From Proteobacteria bacterium UBA7415 (GTDB lineage Bacteria > Pseudomonadota > Gammaproteobacteria > Arenicellales > Arenicellaceae): DNA of 64,000 nucleotides. Positions 28,068-38,035 of this stretch are shown here, piece by piece. Numbering within the stretch: the stretch's first letter is position 1; the number at the start of each line of letters is the position of its first letter. The position numbers and the translations under genes are program-made. Location of the stretch: NCBI GenBank assembly GCA_002470515.1, contig DKML01000015.1:186001-250000 (forward strand), written 5' to 3'. The notes beneath the pieces are model-generated. The model worked only from the letters and a program-made list of their open reading frames with translations, had not been told where the DNA came from and did not search any database.

Positions 28068-29636
28068 ATGCCACACAAGATTAGAACCAATAAAACTGAC
28101 TTCTCCTCGGTGCAACCACCTAGGACAAAAGAAGAGTTTGATTCGCTCGCCGCGCAGTTGCGCGCTGATGGGTTTACCCATTGCCCTGTAGTGCAAGAAA
28201 CGCTGGCGGATTTAGACACACCCGTCAGTACTTATTTAAAGCTTGCCGATAAACCTTTTAGCTATTTATTCGAATCTGTCCAAGGGGGTGAAACTTGGGG
28301 TCGTTATTCGATTATTGGGTTGCCCTGCAAAACAATACATCGTTATTTAGGGGACGAGCACTCGGTGCTGACCGATGGCGAACTCACTCAACAGCAAACT
28401 GTAGACAATGCCTTAGAGCACATACGTTCGATTCAGGCCGAGTATGTGGTGCCTGATCTGGCGGGCTTGCCCGAAATGACAGGCGGGCTGGTTGGGTACT
28501 TTGGCTACGAGACCGTTGGCTACATTGAACCCAAGCTAAAGTTTGCCGACAAACCTGATGCGATTGGCGCGCCCGATATATTGTTGATGGTGTCCCTAGA
28601 TGTAATCGTGTTCGACAACTTGTCGGGACGAATTTTTATGGTGACTCTCGCTGACTTATCAGATCCGAGCGCCTATTCGATAGCACGAGAACGCCTTAAT
28701 CAGAACGTTGCTGATCTGGCCGCAAGTTTCACAGCGCCACGGGTACCGCAACAAACCGACAAGATTACTGAGAAAGATTACGATCTGCATTTTGATCAAG
28801 GCGATTTTATGCAAGCGGTCGAAACCTGCCGCGACTACATACACGCAGGAGACATCATGCAGGTTGTGTTGTCGCAGCGATTGTCAGCCCCTTTTTCAGG
28901 TCGCTCAATAGACCTATACCGTGCGCTGCGGACCATTAATCCTTCGCCCTATATGTATTATCTCAATTTGGGTGAGTTCGATATTGTCGGTTCTTCCCCC
29001 GAAATCTTAGTGCGCTTGCAAGACGGTAAAGTAACAGTTCGGCCTATTGCAGGAACCCGTAAACGAGGTGCAACCGAAGAGCAGGATATCGCGATGGAAA
29101 TGGAGTTGATGGGCGATGAGAAAGAGCTCGCCGAGCACTTAATGTTAATCGACCTAGGCCGCAACGACGTTGGGCGAATTGCGGAGATAGGTAGCGTTAA
29201 ATTGACCGAGAAAATGCAGGTCGAGCGGTATTCTCATGTTATGCATATTGTGTCGAACGTAGACGCCACAATAAAACCTGAGCTAGATGCGATAGACGTA
29301 CTTAAGGCAACCTTCCCAGCGGGTACTGTCAGCGGTGCGCCTAAAATTAGAGCGATGGAAATCATCCATGAACTAGAGCCGATTAAGCGCGGCATTTATT
29401 CGGGCGCGGTGGGCTATATCGGCTGGAACGGCGTTATGGATACAGCCATTGCCATTCGCACAGCAGTGCTAAAAGACGGCACAATCAATGTACAAGCGGG
29501 CGCCGGTATTGTGGGTGACTCGGTTCCAAAATACGAATGGAAGGAAACGCTGAACAAAGCGCGCGCGATGATTAAAGCCGTTGAAATGGCTAATGCGGGG
29601 CTTGGCCTTGCAGCACCCGATTCAGGAGAAGCCTAA
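28068..29636 (+). CDS. trpE: Anthranilate synthase component I
   Basis: Converts chorismate to anthranilate with ammonia from TrpG, the first step of Trp synthesis. The N-terminal feedback site ([17 protein letters not shown]) and the chorismate-binding end ([73 protein letters not shown]) are intact. I use ATG 28068, with GGAG ten bases upstream; ATG 28050 is an alternative. Its stop overlaps trpG by one base. Confidence 0.97.
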   Translation: MPHKIRTNKTDFSSVQPPRTKEEFDSLAAQLRADGFTHCPVVQETLADLDTPVSTYLKLADKPFSYLFESVQGGETWGRYSIIGLPCKTIHRYLGDEHSVLTDGELTQQQTVDNALEHIRSIQAEYVVPDLAGLPEMTGGLVGYFGYETVGYIEPKLKFADKPDAIGAPDILLMVSLDVIVFDNLSGRIFMVTLADLSDPSAYSIARERLNQNVADLAASFTAPRVPQQTDKITEKDYDLHFDQGDFMQAVETCRDYIHAGDIMQVVLSQRLSAPFSGRSIDLYRALRTINPSPYMYYLNLGEFDIVGSSPEILVRLQDGKVTVRPIAGTRKRGATEEQDIAMEMELMGDEKELAEHLMLIDLGRNDVGRIAEIGSVKLTEKMQVERYSHVMHIVSNVDATIKPELDAIDVLKATFPAGTVSGAPKIRAMEIIHELEPIKRGIYSGAVGYIGWNGVMDTAIAIRTAVLKDGTINVQAGAGIVGDSVPKYEWKETLNKARAMIKAVEMANAGLGLAAPDSGEA

Positions 29637-30202
29637 TGTTACTGATGATTGATAACTACGACTCGTTTACCTATAACCTGGTGCAGTACTTAGGCGAGTT
29701 GGGTGAAGAAGTAAAAACGTTTCGCAACGACGAAATTTCCGTGGCGCAGATTGAAGGTCTATGCCCAGACCGAATTATGATTTCGCCAGGGCCATGTACG
29801 CCTAACGAAGCTGGCATATCACTGGATGTTATTCGCCACTTCGCAGGAAAGTTACCGTTGATGGGTGTGTGTTTAGGCCACCAGAGTATTGGCCAAGCGT
29901 TTGGTGGCAAAATAGTGCGAGCAAAAACAATTATGCATGGCAAAACCTCTAGCATTGAGCACACCAACGTTGGCGTGTTCGCGGATTTAGAAAATCCGTT
30001 TACGGTGACCCGATACCACTCATTAGTGGTGGATCGTGATTCATTGCCCGATTGCCTAGAAGTAACAGCATGGACGGCGGACGGCGAGATAATGGGTTTG
30101 AGGCATAAGGAGTTGTGCGTGGAGGGTGTGCAATTTCATCCTGAATCGATATTGAGCGAGCACGGCCACGCACTTTTGAAAAATTTTTTGGAGTTAAGTT
30201 GA
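29636..30202 (+). CDS. trpG: Anthranilate synthase component II (glutamine amidotransferase)
   Basis: Class I glutamine amidotransferase that feeds ammonia to TrpE. Motifs: [26 protein letters not shown], nucleophile Cys in MGVCLGHQ, and the His-Glu pair in [10 protein letters not shown]. 188 residues, free-standing, not fused to TrpD. It may also serve para-aminobenzoate synthesis, as in bacilli, but no pabB is here. TAATG overlap with trpE. Confidence 0.96.
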   Translation: MLLMIDNYDSFTYNLVQYLGELGEEVKTFRNDEISVAQIEGLCPDRIMISPGPCTPNEAGISLDVIRHFAGKLPLMGVCLGHQSIGQAFGGKIVRAKTIMHGKTSSIEHTNVGVFADLENPFTVTRYHSLVVDRDSLPDCLEVTAWTADGEIMGLRHKELCVEGVQFHPESILSEHGHALLKNFLELS

Positions 30203-30203
30203 T

Positions 30204-31229
30204 ATGACTATTCAACAAGCGATTGCGGCACTGCTCGAGAAACGCGATCTTGCGCGCAGTGAGATGCAGGACGTAATGCAACAGATTATGACGGGCCAAT
30301 GTACCGACGCTCAGATTGGCGGTTTGCTGATTGCGCTAAGAATGAAAGGCGAGAGCGTAGACGAAATTACTGCAGCGGCCCAAGTAATGAGTGACTTGGC
30401 GTCGGGTCTAACCATTGATTCGCCACATCTGATCGACATCGTGGGTACAGGTGGCGATTCAACCGGTACGTTTAATGTTTCTACCGCCGCGTCGTTTGTT
30501 GCTGCAGGTGCTGGAGCAACTGTAGCAAAGCACGGTAATCGATCAGTCTCGAGCAATTCAGGCAGTGCTGATGTGTTGGAAAAAGCTGGTGCAAACCTCT
30601 CGCTCAATGCTGAACAAGTGGCCAATGTAATCGCTCAAGCAGGCGTCGGTTTTATGTTTGCACCAATGCATCACAGCGCGATGAAGCACGCTATTGGGCC
30701 GCGCAAAGAAATGGCGGTTAGAACTATATTTAACGTACTTGGCCCACTTACAAACCCGGCCAAAGTAAAGCGACAAGTTATTGGTGTTTATGCGCCTGAG
30801 CTAACAGCGACTCTCGCCGAGGTGTTTGGCCAACTGGGTAGCGAACATACAATGGTGGTTCATTCTGATGACGGCATGGACGAGTTAAGTGTGTGTGCTC
30901 CATCACAAGTGAGCGAACTAAAGAATGGCAAGATTAGTCATTATAAAGTCACGCCAGAAGAGTTCGGCATCACTAGAGCGAACATTGAAGATTTAGTGGT
31001 GAACGATTCCACCGAGTCTCTGCAAATGATCGACGCAGTACTGGCGGGCGAATTTGGTGCTCCACGAGACATGGTTGCGCTGAACGCCGGTGCAGGTATC
31101 TATGTTTCGGGTTTGAGTACAACGCTCGCTGACGGTGTTAAAGCCGCTTATGCCGCTATTGATAATGGCAGTGCTCTAGCCGCTAAGAATGCGTACGTAA
31201 GTGCGACCAACGACGGGGCTAAAGCATGA
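30204..31229 (+). CDS. trpD: Anthranilate phosphoribosyltransferase
   Basis: Second Trp step: joins anthranilate to PRPP. The PRPP loop GTGGDSTGTFNVST and KHGNRSVSSNSGSADVLE are intact, with HHSAMKHAIGPRKEM and the metal-binding DDGMDE. 341 residues. It starts one base after trpG and overlaps trpC by 4 bases. Confidence 0.97.
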   Translation: MTIQQAIAALLEKRDLARSEMQDVMQQIMTGQCTDAQIGGLLIALRMKGESVDEITAAAQVMSDLASGLTIDSPHLIDIVGTGGDSTGTFNVSTAASFVAAGAGATVAKHGNRSVSSNSGSADVLEKAGANLSLNAEQVANVIAQAGVGFMFAPMHHSAMKHAIGPRKEMAVRTIFNVLGPLTNPAKVKRQVIGVYAPELTATLAEVFGQLGSEHTMVVHSDDGMDELSVCAPSQVSELKNGKISHYKVTPEEFGITRANIEDLVVNDSTESLQMIDAVLAGEFGAPRDMVALNAGAGIYVSGLSTTLADGVKAAYAAIDNGSALAAKNAYVSATNDGAKA

Positions 31230-32068
31230 CTTCTTCGAAAACTAAAGCGACAGCTCACGCCGTTATGAATACGGGGTCCGACGTATTGGACCGAATAATG
31301 CAACACAAAGCAGGCGAGGTCGCGAGTGCCAAGCTTCTGCGTAACAGCGCGGCCTTGCTTAGCGACATTCAAAGCTTAAATACACCAACCCGTGGTTTTG
31401 CCGACGCGGTCGCTAGTAAAGCGGCTAGGGGAGAATCGGCAGTGATAGCCGAAGTTAAAAAGGCATCTCCCAGTAAGGGCGTAATTCGAGCCGACTTTGA
31501 TCCAGCCTTGATCGCTAAGCAGTACCAGGCGGGTGGAGCTTGTTGCTTGTCAGTGCTCACAGATCATGAGTTCTTCAAAGGCTCAACCGACTTTCTCAAA
31601 CAAGCGCGAGCAGCAACTGATCTTCCTATCATACGTAAAGACTTTATGCTGGACCCTTATCAAGTGTTGGAAGCTCGAGCTATGGGCGCGGACGCAATTC
31701 TACTGATTGTGGCGGCGCTAGAAGATGGTTTAATGCGGGAGCTTGCCGACGCGGCGGCAGAGCAAAATTTGGATATTTTGGTGGAGGTGCACAACGCACA
31801 CGAGTTAGAGCGAGGTTTAGCGTTAACTCCAAAACTGTTAGGCATCAATAACCGCAACCTCAGAAATTTTGAGACGTCGCTTAATAACACTCTCGATCTG
31901 TTGTCGGATATTCCCGAAGGCACAACAGTCGTGACCGAAAGCGGTATTCATTCAAAACAAGACATTGAGTTAATGCGTCAACATCATGTGCATGCGTTTT
32001 TAGTGGGTGAGGCTTTTATGCGGGCTTCTGATCCTGGTGCAAAACTGCGCGAACTGTTTTTTGCCTGA
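31226..32068 (+). CDS. trpC: Indole-3-glycerol phosphate synthase
   Basis: Ring closure step of Trp synthesis. Motifs: EVKKASPSKGVIR (catalytic Glu and Lys), SVLTDHEFFKG, PIIRKDFMLDPYQ, EVHNAHELE, GINNRNLRNFET, VTESGI. It carries about 15 extra residues at the N-terminus. Monofunctional; trpF, trpB and trpA are not in this window. An inverted repeat GCTCTTT/AAAGAGC lies at 32089-32112 after the stop. Confidence 0.96.
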   Translation: MTSSKTKATAHAVMNTGSDVLDRIMQHKAGEVASAKLLRNSAALLSDIQSLNTPTRGFADAVASKAARGESAVIAEVKKASPSKGVIRADFDPALIAKQYQAGGACCLSVLTDHEFFKGSTDFLKQARAATDLPIIRKDFMLDPYQVLEARAMGADAILLIVAALEDGLMRELADAAAEQNLDILVEVHNAHELERGLALTPKLLGINNRNLRNFETSLNNTLDLLSDIPEGTTVVTESGIHSKQDIELMRQHHVHAFLVGEAFMRASDPGAKLRELFFA

Positions 32069-32148
32069 GCTAGAGAGAGCTGAAATCCGCTCTTTAAGTT
32101 TTTCAAAAGAGCAGCATATTCTTTAAAAACCTATTAATGAGTTAAACG

Positions 32149-32562
32149 ATGAAAGCAACTATTGAATTTCAACACGGTGTTCACTTTAAAGGCACCTCAG
32201 GCACTGGCCACGATATTTTGATGGACGGCCCTCCTGAGAGTGGAGGTCAAGATTTAGGTGCACGTCCGATGGAAACGTTGCTTATAGGTATGGGAGGCTG
32301 TGCGTCTTATGACGTAGTGTTTATACTGCGCAAACGCCGCTTAGAAGTAACCAGCTGTATTGCAGAGATTGATGCCGAGCGGGCTGATACTGATCCAAAA
32401 GTACTTACTAAAATCCATCTGCACTTTAAGGTAAGTGGTGTTGGACTTACCGATAAGGCCGTGTCCAAGGCCGTAGAGCTTTCGGCAGAGAAGTATTGCT
32501 CAGCCTCTATTATGTTAGGTAAGACCGCCGAGATCACCCATTCGCACGAAATTATTGAGTGA
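32149..32562 (+). CDS. OsmC-family protein (YhfA-like)
   Basis: Thiol-dependent hydroperoxide reductase fold. The two redox cysteines are in GMGGCASYDVVFIL and EKYCSASIML, and METLLIGMGGC is the family signature. 137 residues, in the YhfA branch often located beside trpC in proteobacteria. The activity of this branch is not well established. Confidence 0.9.
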   Translation: MKATIEFQHGVHFKGTSGTGHDILMDGPPESGGQDLGARPMETLLIGMGGCASYDVVFILRKRRLEVTSCIAEIDAERADTDPKVLTKIHLHFKVSGVGLTDKAVSKAVELSAEKYCSASIMLGKTAEITHSHEIIE

Positions 32563-32606
32563 CGGCCGCTAGAAGCAAAACCGTAACTAAAACCGTAAGT
32601 ATAAAT

Positions 32607-33005
32607 ATGACTAAGCTAATAAGACCTCAGCATTCAGGTATGCGCCACGTTGCGCTAAATGTTTTAGAGCTAGCGCCGATGGAATCGTTCTACGTCGACT
32701 TATTGGGCTTCGCCGTCGAATGGCGGCCCGATCCAGACAATGTGTATCTATGCAGTGGGGTTGATAACCTAGCACTGCATGTTGTGCAAGACCGTGGCGG
32801 TAAAGCCCAAGCGCTGGCTCACACGGGCGTCATCATCGACGACATTGAAGTGGTTGACGATTGGTATGCGTTTTTGCAGGAAAATAACGTGGATATGATC
32901 AACGAACCCAAGACACATAGAGATGGCGCTCGCAGCTTTTACTGCCGCGACCCTGAGTCAAATGTAGTGCAGATCATCTACCATCCGCCTCTGTCAGACC
33001 AGTAA
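32607..33005 (+). CDS. VOC-superfamily (glyoxalase/dioxygenase-like) protein
   Basis: Single-domain metalloenzyme fold: MRHVALNVLELAPMESFYVDLLGF, then LALHVVQD, and the end FYCRDPESNVVQIIYHP with a likely metal-binding Glu or His. I use ATG 32607; a GTG at 32559 overlapping the OsmC gene by 4 bases is possible. 132 residues. Substrate unknown; not clearly lactoylglutathione lyase. Confidence 0.82.
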   Translation: MTKLIRPQHSGMRHVALNVLELAPMESFYVDLLGFAVEWRPDPDNVYLCSGVDNLALHVVQDRGGKAQALAHTGVIIDDIEVVDDWYAFLQENNVDMINEPKTHRDGARSFYCRDPESNVVQIIYHPPLSDQ

Positions 33006-33033
33006 ACTAACTGATTCTAATCGCTCAAACGCT

Positions 33034-33061
33034 AAGTATTGGCTCCTAAAAAATACTTTTT
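33034..33061 (+). terminator. Likely terminator after VOC gene
   Basis: AAGTATT/AATACTT with an 11-base loop, followed by TTT. AT-rich and moderate in strength. It would end transcription from the trp/OsmC/VOC block. Confidence 0.4.
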
Positions 33062-33167
33062 AATGGCTAGTACTCTTTAGTGCTTGGTGATATGACCGGT
33101 GCCCGCAGGTTTATCATTTACATGAAAGCTTAGCGTTTTTCTCTACCTAAACTAAACATCAAAAACA

Positions 33168-34694
33168 ATGACTACCAATAATATTCGTAATTTTAGAAAA
33201 CCACTGAGTATCATGCTCATAGCGCTTTTCACCATAGTGTCTACGCCATCATCCGTTATGGCTAACGATGCAGACCTAAATAAAATACTTTAACGTTTAG
33301 AGCGCCTAGAAGCTGAAAATGCCGCGCTAAAGAATCAAGTTCAAGCGTTGGTTGAAGCCAAAGCCCACACCAAAACTCAAATGGCGTCGGAACACACAGC
33401 ACACGGTGATCACCAGCATGCTGTAAGTGTAGAAGAAGAAATTGAACGTGACTCATCCGACCGACTTATTACGTTTAACCCAGAGTTTGGTTACGACTTT
33501 CTTGACGCAAATACCAATATCAATCGTAAGCAGCAGATGATCTTACGTGCTCGCCAAGATGGCAGTCTCGCTAAAAATGCGGTTAACGTGCAGGGTTCTG
33601 TTACGGCGATCGCTAACGTGCAAAGCAGCAATGAACCAAACTTGTTTGGTTATTTAATGCGTCATCCAACAGGAAACAATCAACGCGGAACTACCGTGTC
33701 CGAAGCAACTATCCATTCAACACAATTGGGCTTTACAGCAACAATGGGTGATTGGGTGTCTGCTAGCGCCGAGTTCCTTTATGATCCAGAGCAAAGCTTT
33801 GGTGCAGGTACTAATACCGCTCTCACCCGAAACCAGGTGCAAGCACGTAAAGCCTATGTTTTGTTGGGTAACCTCGACAAGTCACCGTTCTACGCCAGTC
33901 TGGGTAAGCAAGCGATTCCGTTTGGTCTAACGGACTCTGTTAATCCATTTACCAACTCAACGGTTTGGCATGCCTTTGGCGGTATTGCAAACGGAGGTAT
34001 CGTTGGGTACCAAGGCGATAGCCTTAATGTATCGTTTATGGCTGTACAAGGTGGTGCTCAGTTTAGATCTGCGAATGTGCCTGTCGAGGGAACATCGGTA
34101 CCGAGCAAGTTGAATAACTATGCAGTAGACGCAAATTACACGATTAACCTAGACAGTGCCGCGAACCTTTTACTAGGTGCTTCTTATCAACGTGGCAGTG
34201 CGTATTGCCAGTCGTTCCCCATTACGCATTTCTCGCCATGTGAAGAAGAAAATCCAGCTTGGGATGTTTACGCGCAATATCAAAATGAAGCATGGACTGT
34301 TAAATCAGAAATTGCCAAAACAACCGATGAATGGGCTGGCACGTTCAACCCTTCTCTGCCTCAATTTGCGGCCTCTAAGGTCACCAGTTTTGACTTAGGA
34401 GTGCAGTACCGCAATCAATTGTTTGATCTTCCAGTTGCATACTCTGCCGAATTCAGCCGGTTTGAAGCTGGACCAAGCGGTGCTGAATGGGAGAAACAAG
34501 ATCAGCTAGTACTGGGCTTAGCAATGCGCTTGGCGCCTAGCGTAGAACTGTTTGCGGAGTACATTGATGTGAATGGCTATGCGCCGCTTAACTTCCTATC
34601 CGGTGGACACATTCCTGGAATGCCACAAATACCAGTAGCTGATGCTTCAGCAGATTCTGAAGTGTACATGCTTGGTGTCACTGCATCTTTCTAA
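33168..34694 (+). pseudogene. LbtU-like outer-membrane siderophore porin, broken by in-frame TAA
   Basis: From ATG 33168 the frame encodes a signal peptide (hydrophobic core and VMA cleavage region near residue 30), then meets TAA at 33291-33293 (codon 42). The same frame continues without change: a Leu-zipper-like coiled coil (RLERLEAENAALKNQV), a His-rich spot, then a beta-barrel with FNPEFGYDFLD, YLMRHPTGNNQRG, FTNSTVWHAFGG, QDQLVLGLA and a C-terminal aromatic residue (SF) as expected for outer-membrane insertion. This pattern matches Legionella LbtU. Without read-through, the barrel lacks its secretion signal. A terminator follows at 34741. Family assignment is by recalled sequence pattern. 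Confidence 0.78.
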
Positions 34695-34740
34695 GTACTT
34701 TTTTATGTACTGCTAGTGCAAATCATTTTGCACGCATTAG

Positions 34741-34775
34741 AACCGCCTTTTGCCTCGCGCAGGAGGCGGTTTTTT
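34741..34775. terminator. Rho-independent terminator between porin and DMT gene
   Basis: AACCGCCT/AGGCGGTT stem with a 15-base loop and a following T run. Confidence 0.85.
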
Positions 34776-34788
34776 AATACGCATTTTT

Positions 34789-35715
34789 CTACTTAAGGTT
34801 GGGTTCAATTTTAACCGCGCCATCAGGCTTCTTACCAAAACGCCAGAGGCCTGTAACCAAAGCTAGACCCAACAAAATAATACCGCCGCCCACAATCATG
34901 TAGCCGGTAATGTGTTCATTAATAAATAGTGCTCCCCATATACTTGCAAATACGGGTATTAAGAAAGTCACTGTGAGGGTTTTCGTAGATCCCGCTTTCT
35001 CTAAAAGGTCAAAGTACAGGATGTTGGCCAGCGCGGTACTGATAATCCCCATCGCAATTACTGCTCCCCACGCTTTGAGCGAGATAGTGTGATCCGGAAA
35101 TACCGACATTGAAAAAGGCAAAAGAAAAAGGGTTGCAGCCACCAGGCTAAATGTGGCGATGCTCAGGCTAGAAACTTTTTGCAGGTATTCGCCGGTATAG
35201 TTGGCGGCGATGCCGTACAGGATCGATGCAAATAGACCCGCGCTAATAGCCAATATGACAAAAAGTGGATCGCCACTGGGGTTAGTTATTGAACCCGACA
35301 CCAGCACCAATACACCAAAAATACCCAAGCCAAGGCCGATCACTGCTTGTCTTCCAATCGCTCTCTGTAACCACAGATAGCCAACGATTGCTCCCCAAAT
35401 CGGTGCAGTTGAGTTAAGGATTGCAGAGAAGCCACCTGTTATGTAGAGGGTGCTGAAGGCAAACAGAACAAACGGAATGCCGGAGTTGAGCACACCAATA
35501 ACTGCCAGTGCGCGCCACTTTCTTTTAACCGTAGGGTATTGCAGCTTGCCTTCACGTATCCACCATATAGGCAGTAACACCAGACTGGCTAAAGCGACTC
35601 TAATTTGAATAAGTGCGACTGCGCCGAACTCGGGAGTGGCGACACGCATGAACAAGAAAGAGGCTCCCCACAAAGATGCAAGTAAAACTAACTGACAGAG
35701 TTGGCGCGGTGACAT
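34789..35715 (-). CDS. DMT-superfamily transporter, EamA domains
   Basis: Inner-membrane exporter with about ten hydrophobic segments arranged as two EamA repeats; LLASLWGASFLFMRV starts the first, GLGLGIFGVLVLVSG closes it, and the second ends with GGGIILLGLALVTGLWRFG. 308 residues. Metabolite not predictable. It follows the ABC ATPase gene on the same strand. Confidence 0.9.
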   Translation of the reverse strand: MSPRQLCQLVLLASLWGASFLFMRVATPEFGAVALIQIRVALASLVLLPIWWIREGKLQYPTVKRKWRALAVIGVLNSGIPFVLFAFSTLYITGGFSAILNSTAPIWGAIVGYLWLQRAIGRQAVIGLGLGIFGVLVLVSGSITNPSGDPLFVILAISAGLFASILYGIAANYTGEYLQKVSSLSIATFSLVAATLFLLPFSMSVFPDHTISLKAWGAVIAMGIISTALANILYFDLLEKAGSTKTLTVTFLIPVFASIWGALFINEHITGYMIVGGGIILLGLALVTGLWRFGKKPDGAVKIEPNLK

Positions 35716-35853
35716 CAGACGTGGGCTCGAATTAAGTTTGTTGCGATCAGTTGATCCTTGTCGGCTATTCTAGAGCAACTGCCTAGTCATACTAGCCAAT
35801 TTCGGAACAGTATTGATCGAGAGTTGAGCGAGTCTGGCCCCTTAATGGCGCGT

Positions 35854-36894
35854 CTAAAAGCAAACGAGATGCTCTGCGTTAACCTGAATCCCCACTTCGT
35901 CACCAATTTCATGGTCTTCATGGCTAGAGGCTAATGCGAGAAGACGCTCTCCGCAGTTTAAATCTATGCAGTATAAGGTTTGAGCACCTTTGAAGGTTTT
36001 GCGCGAGATCAGCCCCCTAATTGGGCTGTCTGAGTCCAGCTCAATGTCATCTGGACGTAATAAGAGTTCTATGTGCTTGTCTACACTACTAGCCCGTATA
36101 ACTTGACCAACCAGCTCTCCGAAGCCAGTCACCACTTGTTGGTCGCTAATGACCTCGGCTTTGACAAATACGCCTTCGCCAATAAACTGGGCAATAAACC
36201 GATTGCTGGGTGCATGGTATAAATCGAAGGGAGTGGCAATTTGTTCAAGCTTGCCGGCGCGCATTACGCCTACTCGGTCACCTAAAGCAAACGCGTCGTG
36301 TTGATCATGAGTGACTAATATAGCCGTTGTGTTGAGTTCTTTAAGAAGACTGCGAACCTCATAACCTAAAGATTCGCGCATTTCAGTATCTAAATTTGAA
36401 AATGGTTCATCCAGTAACAACAGTCGGGGGCGAGGTGCCAGAGCGCGAGCAAGCGCGACACGCTGACTTTGACCGCCTGAAAGTTCATGGGGGTAGCTTT
36501 TTCGTTGATTACTCAAACCGACCAGTTCGAGCAACGTGTTTACGCGAGCTTGTTTCTCGCTACCTTTGAGCTTTTGCAGGCCAAAGGCAATATTGTCTTC
36601 TACGGTAAGATGCGGAAACAAGGCATGGTCCTGAAACACCATGCCGATATTGCGCTCTTCCGGAGCCAATGATTGCTTAGTGTTAGCCAGTAATTTGCTG
36701 GCAAGGTGAATCTCACCAGAATCTAAGTCGTTGAATCCAGTAATGGCTCGAAGCACACTGGTCTTGCCACAACCGCTGGGGCCGAGCAAACAGACCAGCT
36801 CACCTTCTTTGAGCACAAAGCTAACACCGTCAACCGCACGACTGTCAGACGTGTAGCGCAGGCTAACATTATCGAGTTGAAGATAAGAAGGCAT
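35854..36894 (-). CDS. ABC transporter ATP-binding protein, FbpC/PotA type, orphan
   Basis: Importer ATPase: Walker A GPSGCGKT, Q-loop MVFQDHALFPHLTV, signature LSGGQSQRVALARAL, Walker B LLLLDEPFSNLD, H-loop THDQHDAF. A C-terminal TOBE-like domain follows, the arrangement of iron(III), polyamine or sulfate importers. It starts 13 bases after argF stops, so they are one transcript. No permease or binding protein gene is adjacent, so partners must lie elsewhere. Confidence 0.88.
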   Translation of the reverse strand: MPSYLQLDNVSLRYTSDSRAVDGVSFVLKEGELVCLLGPSGCGKTSVLRAITGFNDLDSGEIHLASKLLANTKQSLAPEERNIGMVFQDHALFPHLTVEDNIAFGLQKLKGSEKQARVNTLLELVGLSNQRKSYPHELSGGQSQRVALARALAPRPRLLLLDEPFSNLDTEMRESLGYEVRSLLKELNTTAILVTHDQHDAFALGDRVGVMRAGKLEQIATPFDLYHAPSNRFIAQFIGEGVFVKAEVISDQQVVTGFGELVGQVIRASSVDKHIELLLRPDDIELDSDSPIRGLISRKTFKGAQTLYCIDLNCGERLLALASSHEDHEIGDEVGIQVNAEHLVCF

Positions 36895-36907
36895 ATCTAA
36901 CGTGGGC

Positions 36908-37825
36908 TCAGTTTTTGTTTACAAGCAATTTGTCGAGCAACGCTTTTTGCGCATGGAGGCGGTTTTCGGCTTCTTGAAAAACCACGCTGTGCGATCCTTC
37001 AAACACTTCTTCGCTAACTTCAAAGCCGCGATAGGCGGGAAGGCAATGCATAAACAGAGCGTCGTTGTTGGCCAGTTGCATTAACGTAGTATCAACGCAG
37101 AAGCCGTTGAAGTCATCTAATCGTTGTTGCTTTTCGGACTCTTGCCCCATGCTTGCCCATGTGTCAGTTACGACTAAGTCTGCATGCTCTACTGCGGCCT
37201 GTGGGTCGTTGCCAACCTTGCAGTAGCTTGAATCAATCGCAACAACGTCGTTCGAAGGCTCATAGCCTTTTGGGGTGGCGACCGTTAATGAAAAGCCTAA
37301 AATACGAGCGGCATTGATAAACGAATGACACACGTTATTGCCGTCACCAATCCAGGCAACTCGGGCACCCTCAATGCTGCCGCGTAATTCCATGAATGTT
37401 TGCAAGTCTGCTAGTAATTGGCAAGGGTGGAAGTTGTCTGTTAATCCATTAATTACTGGGATGGTGGCTGCATTAGCCATTTCGACAACATCATTATGAT
37501 CGTCGGTTCTAATCATAATGGCATCGACCATGCCTGACAGAACTCGAGCGGTATCTATCACTGGCTCGCCTCGGCCAATCTGACTGCCGTCGGCAGTAAG
37601 GTTAATAGCAGCACCGCCCATTTGATTCATGGCTGTTTCAAACGACACTCGTGTGCGGGTCGAAGACTTGGCAAAAATCATGCTCAGGGTCTTACCCACT
37701 AAAGGGCGATAAGACTCTCCCTTGTAATGCGCCGTTTTTAGTTCGATCGCGTGCTCAAGCAAATCTAATATCTCTTGCTTAGTGAAGTCATCCAGAGTCA
37801 GAAAATGTCGAATCGCGTTTGCCAT
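36908..37825 (-). CDS. argF: Ornithine carbamoyltransferase
   Basis: Makes citrulline from ornithine and carbamoyl phosphate in Arg synthesis. Motifs: AKSSTRTRVSFE (carbamoyl phosphate), HPCQLLADLQTF, FMHCLPAYRGFEVSEEVF. ATG 37825 starts the conserved MANAIRHFLTL; the frame extends 15 codons further upstream without conserved content. 305 residues. It is followed after 13 bases by the orphan ABC ATPase. Confidence 0.95.
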   Translation of the reverse strand: MANAIRHFLTLDDFTKQEILDLLEHAIELKTAHYKGESYRPLVGKTLSMIFAKSSTRTRVSFETAMNQMGGAAINLTADGSQIGRGEPVIDTARVLSGMVDAIMIRTDDHNDVVEMANAATIPVINGLTDNFHPCQLLADLQTFMELRGSIEGARVAWIGDGNNVCHSFINAARILGFSLTVATPKGYEPSNDVVAIDSSYCKVGNDPQAAVEHADLVVTDTWASMGQESEKQQRLDDFNGFCVDTTLMQLANNDALFMHCLPAYRGFEVSEEVFEGSHSVVFQEAENRLHAQKALLDKLLVNKN

Positions 37826-37908
37826 AATGATTAATGTTTGAGGTGGTTTGTGGGTGCCGGCAATGGGCAATAAATTAAATTACTAAAAGCAATTTAGGAA
37901 ATTAAAAC

Positions 37909-37936
37909 TAAAAAGCGCCCCAAAGGGCGCCTTTTA
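37909..37936 (-). terminator. Terminator downstream of the PuuD-like gene
   Basis: Inverted repeat GCGCCC/GGGCGC with a short loop, flanked by A and T tracts (AAAA and TTTT), with one bulged base. Read on the minus strand it ends in a T run. Confidence 0.65.
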
Positions 37937-38035
37937 AAACTAATCTTTTTGACTTTAACATCATGCCCGCAAACGTTCTACGGGCACGACGCTTAAAGTA
38001 AAGTCGATCTATACGTTAGTTCTATAGACCGGTGC

